A DNA stretch of 64,000 nucleotides from Sarocladium kiliense (GCA_030734395.1 JAUZTG010000029.1:3100001-3164000), one strand, 5' to 3'; shown: positions 23,467 through 33,863, numbered from the stretch's first letter. The notes: generated by a model from the sequence alone, not told the origin. Numbers and translations: made by a program.

Positions 23467-23784
23467 TTTGTTCTAGGGCACTTGAAGGGTATTTTCTGTT
23501 ATTGAACTCTAGTCTTGAGCGGTTGAAAATGCGGATAGATACATGTTCTTGAGTTGTGAGGCGCAGCTGAGGCAGCCGACCTCAAGCGAAGCCACGGGAT
23601 TTGCTATGCGTTGGGCCGTCACAAGGCTTCTATCAAGGCATAATTGACAGGATATTCCGTGAGAAGCGTTCTCTAACCAACCATTATTCTTTTGTATATT
23701 TCTTTTGTATATTGTTGCTGTTTCTATCTTTCTTGTATCGCAGCTGTGATGATGGGAACTCTATAATGTTACATAGCAGACAGT
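23467..23784. other. Spacer upstream of the ankyrin gene and 3' of the receptor gene
   Basis: Contains the ankyrin gene promoter and a T-rich tract around 23690-23735 that could be the 3' untranslated region of the receptor gene. Nothing else seen. Confidence 0.4.
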
Positions 23785-25385
23785 TCATGGCGCCGCCTTT
23801 GGGCCACTCTTCACCGACGTCTCTGTGACACCGGCTCTATGGTTCCAATCGTCCTGGCCGCGGCTCTCCTCGTCATTGGTGATTTTATAGGAAGTGTGCA
23901 CCATCACTCCCCCATGGTTATTCTTCGCGAAGATATGCTCTTGACTATCGTTCGTGCTAGAGCCATCCTGAAGCTTCGAGTCGATCGGCCCATCAGGGCC
24001 GCGAGAGTTGAGCTCATACGGACCGGAAATCGTTGCGATCTTGCCAGACTTTGTCGCGCTGGCGTCCGCCGTGCTAAGGCTCGGGGTGCGACTCCAGAAA
24101 CCGCGGTTGAAGATGGGCCTGAGCACGGGAATGTTGACGGTGAAGATACCGACGATCGTTTCGCGGACACCCCAGCGGTTGATGTTGAGAGCCGAAGGGC
24201 TTCCGGAGACGGTAAGGATGACACGGATGAGCGCTGCGGCGATGACGAAGATACCCGAGGAAAGCAGAAGACCAATGATGAACTTCCTGGTGAATTGTCA
24301 GTGTCGTGCTAGCAGGCGATGTATGCACAGAATGGGAGAGGAGTACTTCTTCAGAGGCACCTGAAGCTTCCAAAGCAGCGGTAGCGGAATGCAGAGAATC
24401 ATGGCATCGGTCCTAAAATTCTCGGTTAGTCGCTGGTCTACATTTACCTCCGAGAATGCACTTACAAGACATTGAGCACGGTCGTTACCAAGAAGTTCTG
24501 CATCTTGAACGTGCACTTGACTGGTCAAAAGGTCAGCTCACTCTCATCTCCAAACGCCTGTGTGATTCTGACGACTTACGACCAGGATCAGGCACAACCC
24601 TATTTATGATGTTAGATTCCAGTAATCTCGGTATAAAGCTTCGGTTGGTTCTACTTACTGCCAGTTGCGTTGTGTAGGGAAGCATCCAAACGTAAGCTAC
24701 GCGGAGTCAGTCCTCAAGTCCAGTCCGTGTCCGTATGACAAGCTCTACTAACCGTCAACAGGACAGCCACGTAAGAGGCTGCGCAGCTGATGGAGATATA
24801 GTTGACCATCCTCCTATGCCAGGTTCCGATAGTCATGCGGGCAAAGAACGACAGCATTGTACCCTTGAGGCACCAAAGAAGTGCTGTGTAAGAGTACCAA
24901 GCTGTGATCTGGAGTTTCGAGCCGAGCGAATAGTCTTCGAGTTCACTTTCAGTCAGACCTATTTGTGCATCAGTCGGATGGCTCTCGACCAGGTCAATAG
25001 TGAAAGGGGCTTACGTCGTGTTTCTTGGACAATCGATGCCTCCACGTTCGTTCCTTTGAAGTCTGGATACTCTGTGTAAGCGGTCTTGTAGCAAACTCTC
25101 AAAAATTCTTGTCACGCACAAATAATATGGACCGTTGCCGCATCCATAGTGTACATTATCAGGACAAGCATCGTAAACAAATCATCGAGTTGAAGGCCTC
25201 GGAAGCCTACTGTATGTAATCGAACGGCGAATCGAAGAAATATGAGGGAGACGCCGATGCCGTAGAGGGCCCAAACCTCATGGATAAACTTCACCACCAG
25301 CCCTTGTCAGCAACAAGGTTTCCTGCTTGAAGGAGGCCAGGTTCTCAGAGTCACTCACAGAGATATCATTCTCGCTAATAGGCAT
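23785..25385 (-). CDS. PTH11-like seven-helix integral membrane protein (fungal rhodopsin-like domain)
   Basis: I reconstruct nine exons: 25385 to about 25355, 25302-25133, 25084-25015, 24958-24753, 24696-24659, 24599-24580, 24520-24466, 24412-24347 and 24286-23785, giving about 385 aa. The phases close through all of them. Family landmarks appear in order: LRFAVRLHTVGFRGLQLDD at TM2, SLGSKLQITAWYSYTALLWC, LKGTMLSFFARMTIG, the CFPTQRNW loop, CTFKMQNFLVTTVLN with LTDAMILCIPLPLLWKLQ, FIIGLLLSSGIFVIAAALIR and ETIVGIFTVNIPVLRPIF. A long polar tail follows. This is the fungal PTH11-type rhodopsin-like family, with many paralogues, several linked to host or surface sensing; the ligand is unknown. 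The first exon is the weakest part: the GTGAGT donor gives the wrong phase, so I use the next donor, GTGACT. One exon is only 20 nt. Confidence 0.8.
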
Positions 25386-27698
25386 GATGCCAAAGTTGGT
25401 AAAGTTGCTGGCGAGAAGCCTCAAATTCAAACCTACTGGTACAGCAGTTGCAAAGAACGACGCAGAACAACACAATGCTACAAGAACTGCCTCCCAAGTT
25501 TGGGCACAGCTGCCTTTTACCTACTGGCATACAACCCGTATCAAGGCGCACGGGGGACTAGTTGACCAAGGCACTCCGGCACTGCGCCCGTATTTCGCCT
25601 TTGCCGCCTCAAGACACTAAAGAAGATCGGGCGCCCAGACACACATGGACGGCGATCCGCGCCCGGAGCCCACATGGCTAGTCGCACTTGTTCCCAAGCC
25701 ATGCTTACAACGGCGATAGGCGAGTGCGCTACTGGGCATCCAGGACCTGTATCAACTAATAACCAACGCGCAACAAGGTTCGTTTTGTCGCAAGTCCTTG
25801 TTGAACTAGCTAGTCAGGATCCATGAGTTCCACGTCCGTGCCCAACAACGAATCCTGAACTACACAAAGGCAAACTCGGCGCCGAAGCGGCGTCGGCGCC
25901 CAACGGAGTCGACTAGCGGCTGCTGCTCACTTCCTGGTACCGGGCTTTTGGGACCCGAGTGCTTGCCGACCCCTTCCCGACCCCCTGATCTCTTGCAGAT
26001 CTGGGGGATCTGAGAGCGCGGCCATCTTGGGACTTGTTCGGCGCCACGAAGCCTAGCGCAGCAGGAAGCAGTAGACACGGCGCTTCCGAGAGAATTCGGG
26101 GACCCATGTTGATACGGTCTAGACGGTCATCTGAAATAGTTTGTTTTAGGTGACGAAACTCTTGCCCGTAACGGCAGGATTGGTAATGTCTGCCAGTCTG
26201 TGCTGACGTGTAGGCACCCGTACTAAGAACTATGGCTTCGCCATTCACGTGGTTCGGTAGGCGTGATTGATGAAAGGTCCAGACCGGTCCAGGAACACAC
26301 TGTGGTTATGGCCGTCAGACGGTTCGAAAGCAGGGATGGTTCGTTATCGGTCATCTATCCGTCCCTCACGCTGAATTTGTCAAGCTGAGAATATAGTCGG
26401 CTTTGGGAACACATTCTCACATCGAAGGTCTCCAACTCATGTTACCAATGACGTGTAAAGCACAAGTTGGTACAAGATTCTCTCGCAAAAGCTGTCACGT
26501 GGCGGTCATCTCAAGGCCTCATAACAAAGACCAGTAATACTCGTGGCTAAGGGAACCTCTTCGAAGACGATTCGAAGGCCTACTGTTAAGGTGACGCCAC
26601 TGTTAGCACAAGCCAGCACTGAGACATAGCTCTTTAATGAAATGGCATGCTTCTGGTACTCAAAGGCACGCGCAATCACTTCGATTATATAGCAAAGTGA
26701 CAACTGGGCTGCTGAGGCGTGAGGCCTATTCCGATCTCGCACGGGAGTTAACGGCATACACGGAGGAGTGCCAGTTGCCAGGCCTGTCATCATGCACAAG
26801 CCTCACACGACCAAGCTTGTGCTGAGAAGTTCGCAGCAATCGAAAGGCTGTCCACGTGGAGCTGACGGCAGCTCGAGATAGAAGAGTGCAGGATCTGGGT
26901 GAGCCCACACCACCAACATCCGGATGCCTGTGCCTTATTAGAGGCCTCATCCACGTGTTGGGGTTGGCAGACCCTGGTTCGGGTCTAGATCAGCCTCATT
27001 CTCGGACCCGCGCGACGGCAAATGACATAAAATGGTACCTTGAGCGTAAGATCCTACTCGTATGCCTCCCAACGTTAGGTGGGTGTGAATGACGCTGGCT
27101 AGTCAAACAGACGTGAGTAGGAGCGGTGGCAGAGACACTATGTGACCCTTGCTTTTCCTGATGATGCTCTCATCGATGTTGGCCGTTCGCTGTCTGGCAC
27201 GCCACTGGCTAAGGTGTATCTGTGGTTTCCATTGTGGCTTCCTGTCTCTGGGGTAGCATGCCAGCCTTGAAGTAGTGCTTACGACAAAGGATAACATGAT
27301 GAAAAATTAGACGAGCCCGTCTTCTGCAATTACCAGGCTTCTAGATAAGGTAGGCGTGGAATGGCATATGCCGGGACTCAGAGCAATGAGCTTAACTCCA
27401 TGTTCTCTTGCCGTGTCAGATTGAGACAACTCCCTCAACAACCCTGACTCAATGAAGATGGCTTGTTGCGTCTTTTTTTCTGAGTCGTATTAAACTTACA
27501 GGATCCGCTGACCAGCCTTAGCTAACGAAACATGCAGCTGCTTTTGATTGAATCCTCCGTGCCGTCCTGTTCATCTCCAAAGTATGAACATCATCGCCAT
27601 GCCATTGTACACATGGATAGGCAAACCCACCGCTATCCTATGAGATCACAAATCCTTTAACCACGAAATTTCTTCTGAATGATTATCCAATTCAGGGT
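25386..27698. other. Gene-poor spacer with a repeat terminus at 26.95 kb
   Basis: No intact gene supported. A hydrophobic minus-strand frame at 26506-26799 might be a membrane-protein relic but cannot be assigned. The recognised item is the hAT-like terminus listed separately. Confidence 0.4.
26950..27010 (+). repeat. hAT-like transposon terminus (copy A)
   Basis: The segment beginning TCCACGTGTTGGGGTTGGCA matches the one at 33849 in 19 of its first 20 bases. The following segment, TTCGGGTCTAG, is shared too. TTGGCAGACC with nearby GACCC/GGGTC arms resembles fungal hAT termini; that family assignment is inference. No transposase is seen next to it, so this is a fragment or a small non-autonomous element. 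Confidence 0.5.
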
Positions 27699-28976
27699 CT
27701 ACATTGAAGCCCCGTACAGACTATGATATTCTTCCCATGCTATGGGCTTGTGGAAAGGGCCCTGGTGGACGCTGATCCTGACATCCGGCAGGAAGCCCTT
27801 CAGTGCTTGTTGTAGGAAGGGGTACTGATAAGGTGGCACGGTGCAAAAGAAAAAGCAGAAAACCCACGCAAACCCAAGGTACCGCATGCTCAGCCGCGAC
27901 CTTCCTGTGTGCATATCCAGCCCCAAGCTAGCGCATATGACTTGAACGAGCTTGCCGATGAGTACCTCTGCAAGTCCCCCGGTAAAGTTGAGCAGAAGAA
28001 ATACAACGTCTCTGAATAGGGCTTCCCGTTCCTGCCCGTGTCCGTTGTTAACAGCCCAATTTGCAGCTATGTGCGTTAGGCCAGAAAACGCAAAGACGCA
28101 GAGAGAAGCAAGGGCTTTAGCCGGGGCGCTCCCTTGGCGTAAGCCAATGGCTTTGATTAAAGCTCTAGCATAGCTGAGCTGCGAAGCAGTGCCAATACGG
28201 TGCCAGAACTTGCCCCAGAAAGCACGGATAGAAGAGGAAGCGCGGATGTCACCCCAAAGAGGTGGCCACTCCTCGGGCGAATCGAGGGCCAGAACGCCAA
28301 CGAAGACCAGAGAGACAGCGGCATGAGCCGTTGTCAAGATAAAGTAGCAGCTCCATACCCACTGGAGAACTGAAACAACGCGAATGAGCCAGGCGCGGTC
28401 AAGTGAGAAGTGGAAGTACACGGGTGGGTCAAGATCCCGAGGCCTGATCTTCAGGGTGAAAACGCATACAAAGAAGCCCGCAGCCCATATGGCGCCCAGG
28501 ACGAGCACAACTAACATCTGGCCCAAAACAAAGCGAGCTCGTGCAGAGGGTGAGTGTGGACTGGGAGATGAAGAGGAAGTTCCCGTTCCTGTAACAGCAA
28601 TTCGTCTAGGATTGTTCCATCCCTTACGAACGGCAAGCCAGTTCACGCCTCCAGCCACAGGATGGAATACCACAGACTGCTCAATATAGAGAATCGAAGT
28701 TGCGTGAAATGTCCAGATGACGACGGTAAACGTCCAGATCCAGAGAAGGAAAGAGGGAGGAAAGAGCGTGCGCTGCGCGAGGGCGAAAGCGTGCAGCGCA
28801 GGACCTGAAAGGACGGCCGGGAGGCATGACCATCGACGTCTTCCAGGTGGTTGATGGATAGCCAAGGCAAAGGAGCAGAAGAAGGCGGAAAGTGTGATAG
28901 CAATGCAGACCAGGAGCCGGAGATGACTTGGCTCGGCTTGCAGCTGCCCGGTGGCATCAGGACGTACAGTCGTCAT
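27699..28976 (-). CDS. Wax-synthase-domain membrane-bound O-acyltransferase
   Basis: A single exon, 425 aa, from ATG 28976. Eight or more hydrophobic segments are present. Family marks are the WTFHATSILYIEQ region, HFSLDRAWLIRVVSVLQWVW, the EWPPLWGDIRASSSIRAFWGKFWHR block (the PPLFG...S...FW core of wax-synthase-like MBOAT proteins) and SGLTHIAANW carrying the probable catalytic His. In fungi these enzymes acylate alcohols or secondary metabolites (the trichothecene TRI7-type proteins belong here); the substrate of this one is not visible. It is predicted to sit in the ER membrane. No other biosynthetic gene adjoins it, so a cluster role is unsupported. Confidence 0.85.
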   Translation of the reverse strand: MTTVRPDATGQLQAEPSHLRLLVCIAITLSAFFCSFALAIHQPPGRRRWSCLPAVLSGPALHAFALAQRTLFPPSFLLWIWTFTVVIWTFHATSILYIEQSVVFHPVAGGVNWLAVRKGWNNPRRIAVTGTGTSSSSPSPHSPSARARFVLGQMLVVLVLGAIWAAGFFVCVFTLKIRPRDLDPPVYFHFSLDRAWLIRVVSVLQWVWSCYFILTTAHAAVSLVFVGVLALDSPEEWPPLWGDIRASSSIRAFWGKFWHRIGTASQLSYARALIKAIGLRQGSAPAKALASLCVFAFSGLTHIAANWAVNNGHGQEREALFRDVVFLLLNFTGGLAEVLIGKLVQVICASLGLDMHTGRSRLSMRYLGFAWVFCFFFCTVPPYQYPFLQQALKGFLPDVRISVHQGPFHKPIAWEEYHSLYGASM

Positions 28977-30263
28977 CGTTGCTCTTGGCGAGGGGAAGGG
29001 GAGAGGTTCATAAACGAGGCAAACTTGCTTAGAGGAAATGGGCAGACGTAACTCTATTCACCACTTTATCAATGCCGATTGTCCGAGCGGTTGCACGCAT
29101 ACTCAGCCTTCCTCCTTGGCATCGATCTTGGCATCAGCGGTCAATGTTTGCATCAAACTCGAAGCCGCGAGTCCAGTGGGTCCGAACCGCTGGACTAGGG
29201 ATGTTGAATAGGCCCAAAATCACTAAGCTCTCTCGGCAGTGATGGAGCCTAAGCCTCAGAGGGCAGGTGTAAGGCGAAGGATCTGAGTGGATGAGGTGAG
29301 CGTGGAGCATCGTGCCTTGCCAAGCGCTATCACGCATGCCGGCAACCGTTTCGTTGCGTACTCAGCTCTTTGCCATGACGTTATGAAGCCGAAGTCATAA
29401 ATGCTATCCGCTCGAAAGTCACAAGATTTCGCGGCCCCCTGGTAGGGAGATCTGTAGCAACAGGAAACATTCTTATTGCTACAGGGATTAAGATATGTTA
29501 CGAACTAATATAAGAACACCCCAAGCCTTGCTATATTCCCACTAAAGTAAAGTCACCGTCTTATACCAATACCCTATTTTCTGATATTCCCTAAATCGAA
29601 GTCTTATGACTGTCCAGGGGATGACCTTCATGTTGCTCCTACAAGGAGTCCGCCTGGAAGATGCTCAGGACAGGAGATCCTTGCACGTATAGTTGATCGG
29701 CAGATAAATACTTGGCAGCGGTGAAAGCTGTGTGCTTGGTGAAACACATCCTTGTGGAATCCTGGGCCTTTCGGGCCTCCAAAAGAATAGTGCTTACTTG
29801 TAGGCCTTCTCGGTTTCTCCGGTCAGGATGGGATACCTTGCAGTATGCTTCGAAAGCTCAATACAGATTTCTTGATGATTAGTCTTGGTGCATTATGCAA
29901 GGCATCTTGGCGGCATGCCGAGCCAAGCAGGCCTTCAGAATCGGAGAATTCCTGTAAAATCGGCCTCTCAGTCCACCTATGATCGACTCATTGGTCCATT
30001 TGCTAACATTTCCAGGCGAACGTGTGCTGCCAAGGTTGCGGAAGGCTGATCTAAGACACGAAGGATTACGGAGTAGACGCGAATCCTTTCTTTCGGACAA
30101 CGAGCGAGCATGGACTGCCCGAAGCCGACCTGTCAAGACGTATATATATCAGGTTGGCACCGAGTCGATTGAGAGAATATAATCACCTCTATCTCTATCG
30201 CATATCCCTCCTAGCATAACATCGCATCTCTATCAATAATCTCGTTTATTCAGCATCGTCAAG
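28977..30263. other. Spacer; right end is the promoter of the small secreted protein gene
   Basis: No gene supported. A leucine/serine tRNA-like A-box near 29075 was examined and rejected. AT content rises around 29480-29600. Confidence 0.4.
30141..30148 (+). promoter_or_regulatory. TATA box of the small secreted protein gene
   Basis: TATATATA lies about 120 bases before the ATG at 30264, a usual fungal spacing. Confidence 0.45.
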
Positions 30264-30791
30264 ATGAAGTACACCACCGTCCTTACTACCGCCGTCTTCC
30301 TCGCTGGTCACGCTGTGCAGCCAGCCGAAGCTAGTATTGGCACAGGCGCTGGCCTTCTCGGAGACTTTATCAAGAAGATCCTCGAGCTCGTTGGTGTCGA
30401 ATGGAAGAGGGACAACAGCGGCTTGTACACCCCCTACATTGAGGCCCGCCAGGGTCCTCCCGCGGGAGTTCCCGAGTTCGAGTATCAGCGCTGCTCCGAC
30501 GACATCACTGGCCTGTCCATCGGTGTCTCAGGTGACGGTGCCAGTAAGTTGACGAAATATTCCCTCTGCCTCTTCCACGTCTATGGGTAAGATTGTACGT
30601 CAGCTAATAGCGTTACCCCTAAAGACCTGCAGTTCACCGGTGTGCCCGCCACTTGCATGAACCTCGCCAACGTCCTCATCGGTGATGGCACCGACGGTCC
30701 CTACGCCCTGCCTTGTGGCTCCGACTGCTTGGCCTACTCGGACCTTACTCCTGAGCAGTATGAACAGCTTACGTCTGTCCTCAGGGGCTGA
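30264..30791 (+). CDS. Small secreted cysteine-containing protein (effector-like candidate)
   Basis: Exons 30264-30543 and 30625-30791 give 148 aa. A signal peptide is clear (MKYTTVLTTAVFLAGHAVQP, cleavage probably after PAEA). The mature part has four cysteines: one before the splice (EYQRCSDD) and three after it (ATCMN, PCGSDC). A dibasic Lys-Arg in GVEWKRDNSG is a possible Kex2 cleavage site, leaving a mature peptide of about 95 residues. The intron (GTAAGT to AAG) restores a clean phase. I recognise no family. Size, signal, cysteines and the position beside a transposon block are all typical of plant-associated fungal effector candidates. That role is inference; a wall or housekeeping secreted protein is equally possible. 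Confidence 0.72.
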
Positions 30792-31606
30792 GTTTGAGAC
30801 GGGGTCTCGGCAGGTATCATTTCATCACAGCATGTGACAGAGCTCAAGTTCACAGCTCTGCCCTGCCGCAAGTGATACAGTTGCGAGAAGGATGATCTCT
30901 ACAGGGAGGATTGGTGGAACAGAGTTCAAAGACTAGGAAACGTTGCGCGGCTTTGGGGTCCTTTAGAATACACTGGTTCATGGGAAAGCTGAAGCCCACA
31001 ATTGAAGAATGCAAGACATTACTCAGTTCTACCATTCCGTGTACATCATACGTTGTTCAACACAAGTTCGAAGGACCAGCTCCTTTCAAGCTCATAATCC
31101 TTGTCTAAGAAGTCGAAGAGCATTGACAACAGTCCGAACGTGTTGGTCCAACCCGGCGCCCGTTGAGACGTACATACCCCGCAGCAGCTATCAATATACC
31201 GTATCTGCCGTGAGTGTGACTGCTGCGATAATAAACTCTAGTTGAAAAGGCCCGCATGAGCAATTCAACAAAAGGACATCAGCATTGTTAGCTAGGAAAA
31301 CATCAATAATCGCCTGCATCCCGAGTCCGCTTCTCGTGCCAGGCTTAAGCCTTCGCTGCTTTATGCTGAGCAAATGCATTCGAGCAGGTGAGGTGAGGGA
31401 CCGAATAACTAAGACATAATTATATACGCACTTCAACACCCCTTTAACCTTGAACCTATTCCAATGCTTTAATAAATTATATCAGAAAAGCGAATCTCTT
31501 AAATATTCCTTGAATAGCTTTGCAAGAAAATAGCCTTCAGCTTTAACCTGCATTTCAAGCGCTTACTAAAACGCTTCATCAAAGTGCTCTAATGATATAA
31601 GCAGTA
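30792..31606. other. AT-rich spacer at the left edge of the transposon island
   Basis: No gene supported. From about 31440 the sequence is strongly AT-rich with stops in all frames, consistent with RIP-degraded DNA. Confidence 0.4.
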
Positions 31607-31836
31607 GGCTGAAGGTGGATTAAAAAGCAGCTTATATGAGTACGTGCAGTTGCATCTCTGCCGTTAGCGAAGTAATTGCATTCACAACTTCATATTGTGA
31701 AGCAGCTGAGTAGGTGAATTAGTATCTACTCTATGAGTTCGCTTAAAATAGCAGGAGATAAGAGGGGCGCAATGAATGAAATGCGTACGCTGGACGTAGC
31801 TTCATCAATTGCATTAGAAATATGGATATAGACATA

Positions 31837-31878
31837 ACGTGAACCACAAGCGAGTGGCGCACACAAGCGAGTGGCGCA
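31837..31878 (+). repeat. Left terminal inverted repeat of the Fot1/pogo element
   Basis: 42 bases, identical to the reverse complement of 33656-33697, with two tandem 17-mers inside. Confidence 0.95.
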
Positions 31879-32396
31879 CGTAAACAAACCTCCTGAACAT
31901 CTTATAAGCAAAACCACCTGTAACGCATTTAAATTGTGTCTAACTAAATGCTATTATCTTCTCCAAAAGTTATTAAATCGACTTGGCAAGTTCTTGTATT
32001 ATGTCCTGTATTCCCGCACACTCTACAACGCCGTTTATTAATCTCGACCCTCGGCTTCCGACCTTAACTTTGCTGCCCTTCCTCTTTTATTTATATATTT
32101 ACCTTATTCTAAGCCTATATATCTTGACCCTTAGCTAGGGTCATGCTCCCTCCTTATCGGAGACGTGTTTTTCTAGCCCTGTGGCGATGGCTAAGTATAT
32201 TATTCTCTGCTCGAAGTAGACTAACCTCAGACTTGAGAAGAGCAAGCTAGTGCATAATACCTCGTATATCTTTCGCAAATTAGTCAACAGCTTAGATAAT
32301 TAATATTAGGGAGCTCTCCTAATAATAAGAGATTCGTTTTCTGATATAGTTGGTTTGTGAATCAGCCTTGATCGGATTGTTAGGCGTCTAGGAGGT

Positions 32397-33599
32397 CTAA
32401 GGTTCGGGGAGCCCATGAGATGTCCCTGGGGGCGTTGGCATCTTCAACTTCACATCTAGCTTTAAAAGAACAGCGTCTAGGCTATAAAGCATAATTCCAG
32501 CCCCTCTAAAGCCTCCCTGGATGTTTTTCTCTGTTATTGCTACTTGAAAAGCCGCGAAAAATGCCGGGAAGAAATCCTCCTTGCTGATGTGGCTTATACC
32601 GGCTCTCATCTTGTTCTTAATTTGCCGACCGTAAGCTGCCTTCAGCGGGCTAAAACAGCTAATATCTAAAGGCTAAAGTAGATGAGATGAATAAGGAGGC
32701 ATACAGAGTGTGATGATGTTGTTCTCCTTGTAGTAGAGATTAAATGCCACGGAGCAGTGACTTTCATGCTTATTAATAATAAGAAGGCGATGTGAGCTAG
32801 AAGTACGCGACTTAGTAGATTTATTGAAATGCTTGATCCATTCTAGGCTAATTTTATTTGTTGTCTAGCCGTTATCAGATATTGTGATAACCTAGTCAGG
32901 AGGTAGAGGGCTTTTTTTGTACTAGCTGGAGAGGTGATATTTGCCTGAAACCACGATGAACGGCGGAACGCAGAACCCCAGCGCACCAACGCCTTGGATC
33001 ACTATAACCTATTCTCGATTTCCAGGCTGCCTTATTTTTGCCCTGGAACGCCTCTCGGAAGATGTGACGACTATTCCGCTATTAATAACGCCCATTATAA
33101 ACCCGGTCTCGTCGAAGTTGTAGATGTCTGCATCTTGGATGCCGTACTTCGCGATAATATTATACACAAGGCGGAACCACGCGTTTATCGCGTCTAGATC
33201 TTCGCATTAGGCCCTCTGGTAGTCGTATCTGCGAAATAAACGCGTTCGCAGCTCTGGTTGCCGTTTAACGAAGTTTAACGCCCAGTTGATCCCGACGCGT
33301 TGCTAACCTCGATCCTATAGCAGGTGATTGGCTATAGCTTTAACCGCACTCATCTATAGAGGATATAATCACGAATCTAGGTCAAGAATATACTCAATAA
33401 TCATCTTCTTTTCCAGCTTAGTTAATTTCGCAGAGTTAGGAGGGCTATCACGATGAGAAGGGGTACTCTTTTATTGACGAAGAAGTGTTCAATGAGGGAT
33501 ATTATAGAGCTTTGTAGCGGCTCGAGCACTGAGTTTCGGGTCCTTCTTTATTAAATGAAGAGCAAGAATCAATTAGCGTTCTTTTAAAGGCGTTTCCAT
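32397..33599 (-). pseudogene. Fot1/pogo transposase pseudogene (DDE_1 family), RIP-type decay
   Basis: From ATG 33599 the minus strand reads as a pogo-like transposase interrupted by about a dozen stops. Recognisable parts are an N-terminal helix-turn-helix region (ARAATKLYNIP), IYNFDETGFIMGV with the first catalytic Asp near 33110, SDNG-stop-TTN with the second Asp near 32865, MPPYSSHLL-stop-PLDISCF, and a clean C-terminal stretch (NKMRAGISHISKEDFFPAF). The stops fall where the family has Trp or Gln codons (TGG or CAG/CAA to TAG/TAA/TGA). The third catalytic position reads LLIINKHESH, where the family has Asp-Gly-His, so Asp has become Asn. All are C:G to T:A changes, as RIP makes. The copy cannot encode an active enzyme. 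Confidence 0.9.
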
Positions 33600-33655
33600 G
33601 TTGGTTTTAGTTGCAATTATTGAAGTTCAGTGGTAGGTTGTGGTCTTTAGAATAA

Positions 33656-33697
33656 TGCGCCACTCGCTTGTGTGCGCCACTCGCTTGTGGTTCACGT
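33656..33697 (-). repeat. Right terminal inverted repeat of the Fot1/pogo element
   Basis: Exact inverted match to 31837-31878, followed by the TA duplication. Confidence 0.95.
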
Positions 33698-33786
33698 TAG
33701 TATAAGGTACAGCAAGGTTCAAAATTAATCACCTTCAGCCCAGCCCGGCGGCAGGAGGCTAGCGATCTAATCACGTAAATTAATCG

Positions 33787-33826
33787 TCCAGTCAGGAACC
33801 GGGGCAGTCGACCCCAACACATGGAT
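33787..33826 (-). repeat. hAT-like transposon terminus (copy C, inverted)
   Basis: Read on the minus strand it begins CCATGTGTTGGGGT and continues with a diverged CCCCGGTTC segment, similar to copies A and B but pointing left. Confidence 0.4.
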
Positions 33827-33863
33827 TACACATGGATTACACTTCTAATCCATGTGTTGGGGT
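33811..33863. repeat. 18-bp perfect inverted repeat with 17-nt loop
   Basis: Arms 33811-33828 (ACCCCAACACATGGATTA) and 33846-33863 are exact reverse complements. The left arm end and loop contain a tandem duplication of CATGGATTACA. The structure is formed where copies B and C abut. Confidence 0.85.

Larger units (their letters stand above)
31837..33697 (-). mobile_element. Fot1/pogo-type Tc1-mariner DNA transposon with 42-bp perfect terminal inverted repeats
   Basis: The left end (31837-31878) and right end (33656-33697) are exact reverse complements over 42 bases. Both are flanked by TA (31835-31836 and 33698-33699), the Tc1/mariner target duplication. Each terminal repeat begins ACGTGAAC and then carries two tandem copies of the 17-mer CACAAGCGAGTGGCGCA, a plausible double transposase binding site. 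Total length is 1,861 bp, usual for Fot1/pogo elements. It encodes a broken transposase on the minus strand. Confidence 0.93.
31607..33740. repeat. MITE-like repeat (copy 1), split by the Fot1/pogo insertion
   Basis: Its outer ends are inverted: GGCTGAAGGTG at 31607 and CACCTTCAGCC ending at 33740. Without the inserted transposon it would be about 270 bp. Its right part (31750-31836 plus 33700-33740) aligns with 36195-36320. No coding capacity of its own is visible. Confidence 0.6.

Noticed and set aside
22926..23552. 208-residue plus-strand frame
   Set aside because: Antisense to both ankyrin-gene exons and crosses its intron; no family features.
29071..29200. tRNA-like A-box (TTGTCCGAGCGGTT)
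   Set aside because: No acceptor-stem partner for GCCGATT and no proper B-box at the right distance, so no cloverleaf can be drawn.
28977..30263. Possible secondary-metabolite cluster around the wax-synthase-type acyltransferase
   Set aside because: No polyketide synthase, NRPS, terpene cyclase, P450 or cluster regulator lies nearby in the window.
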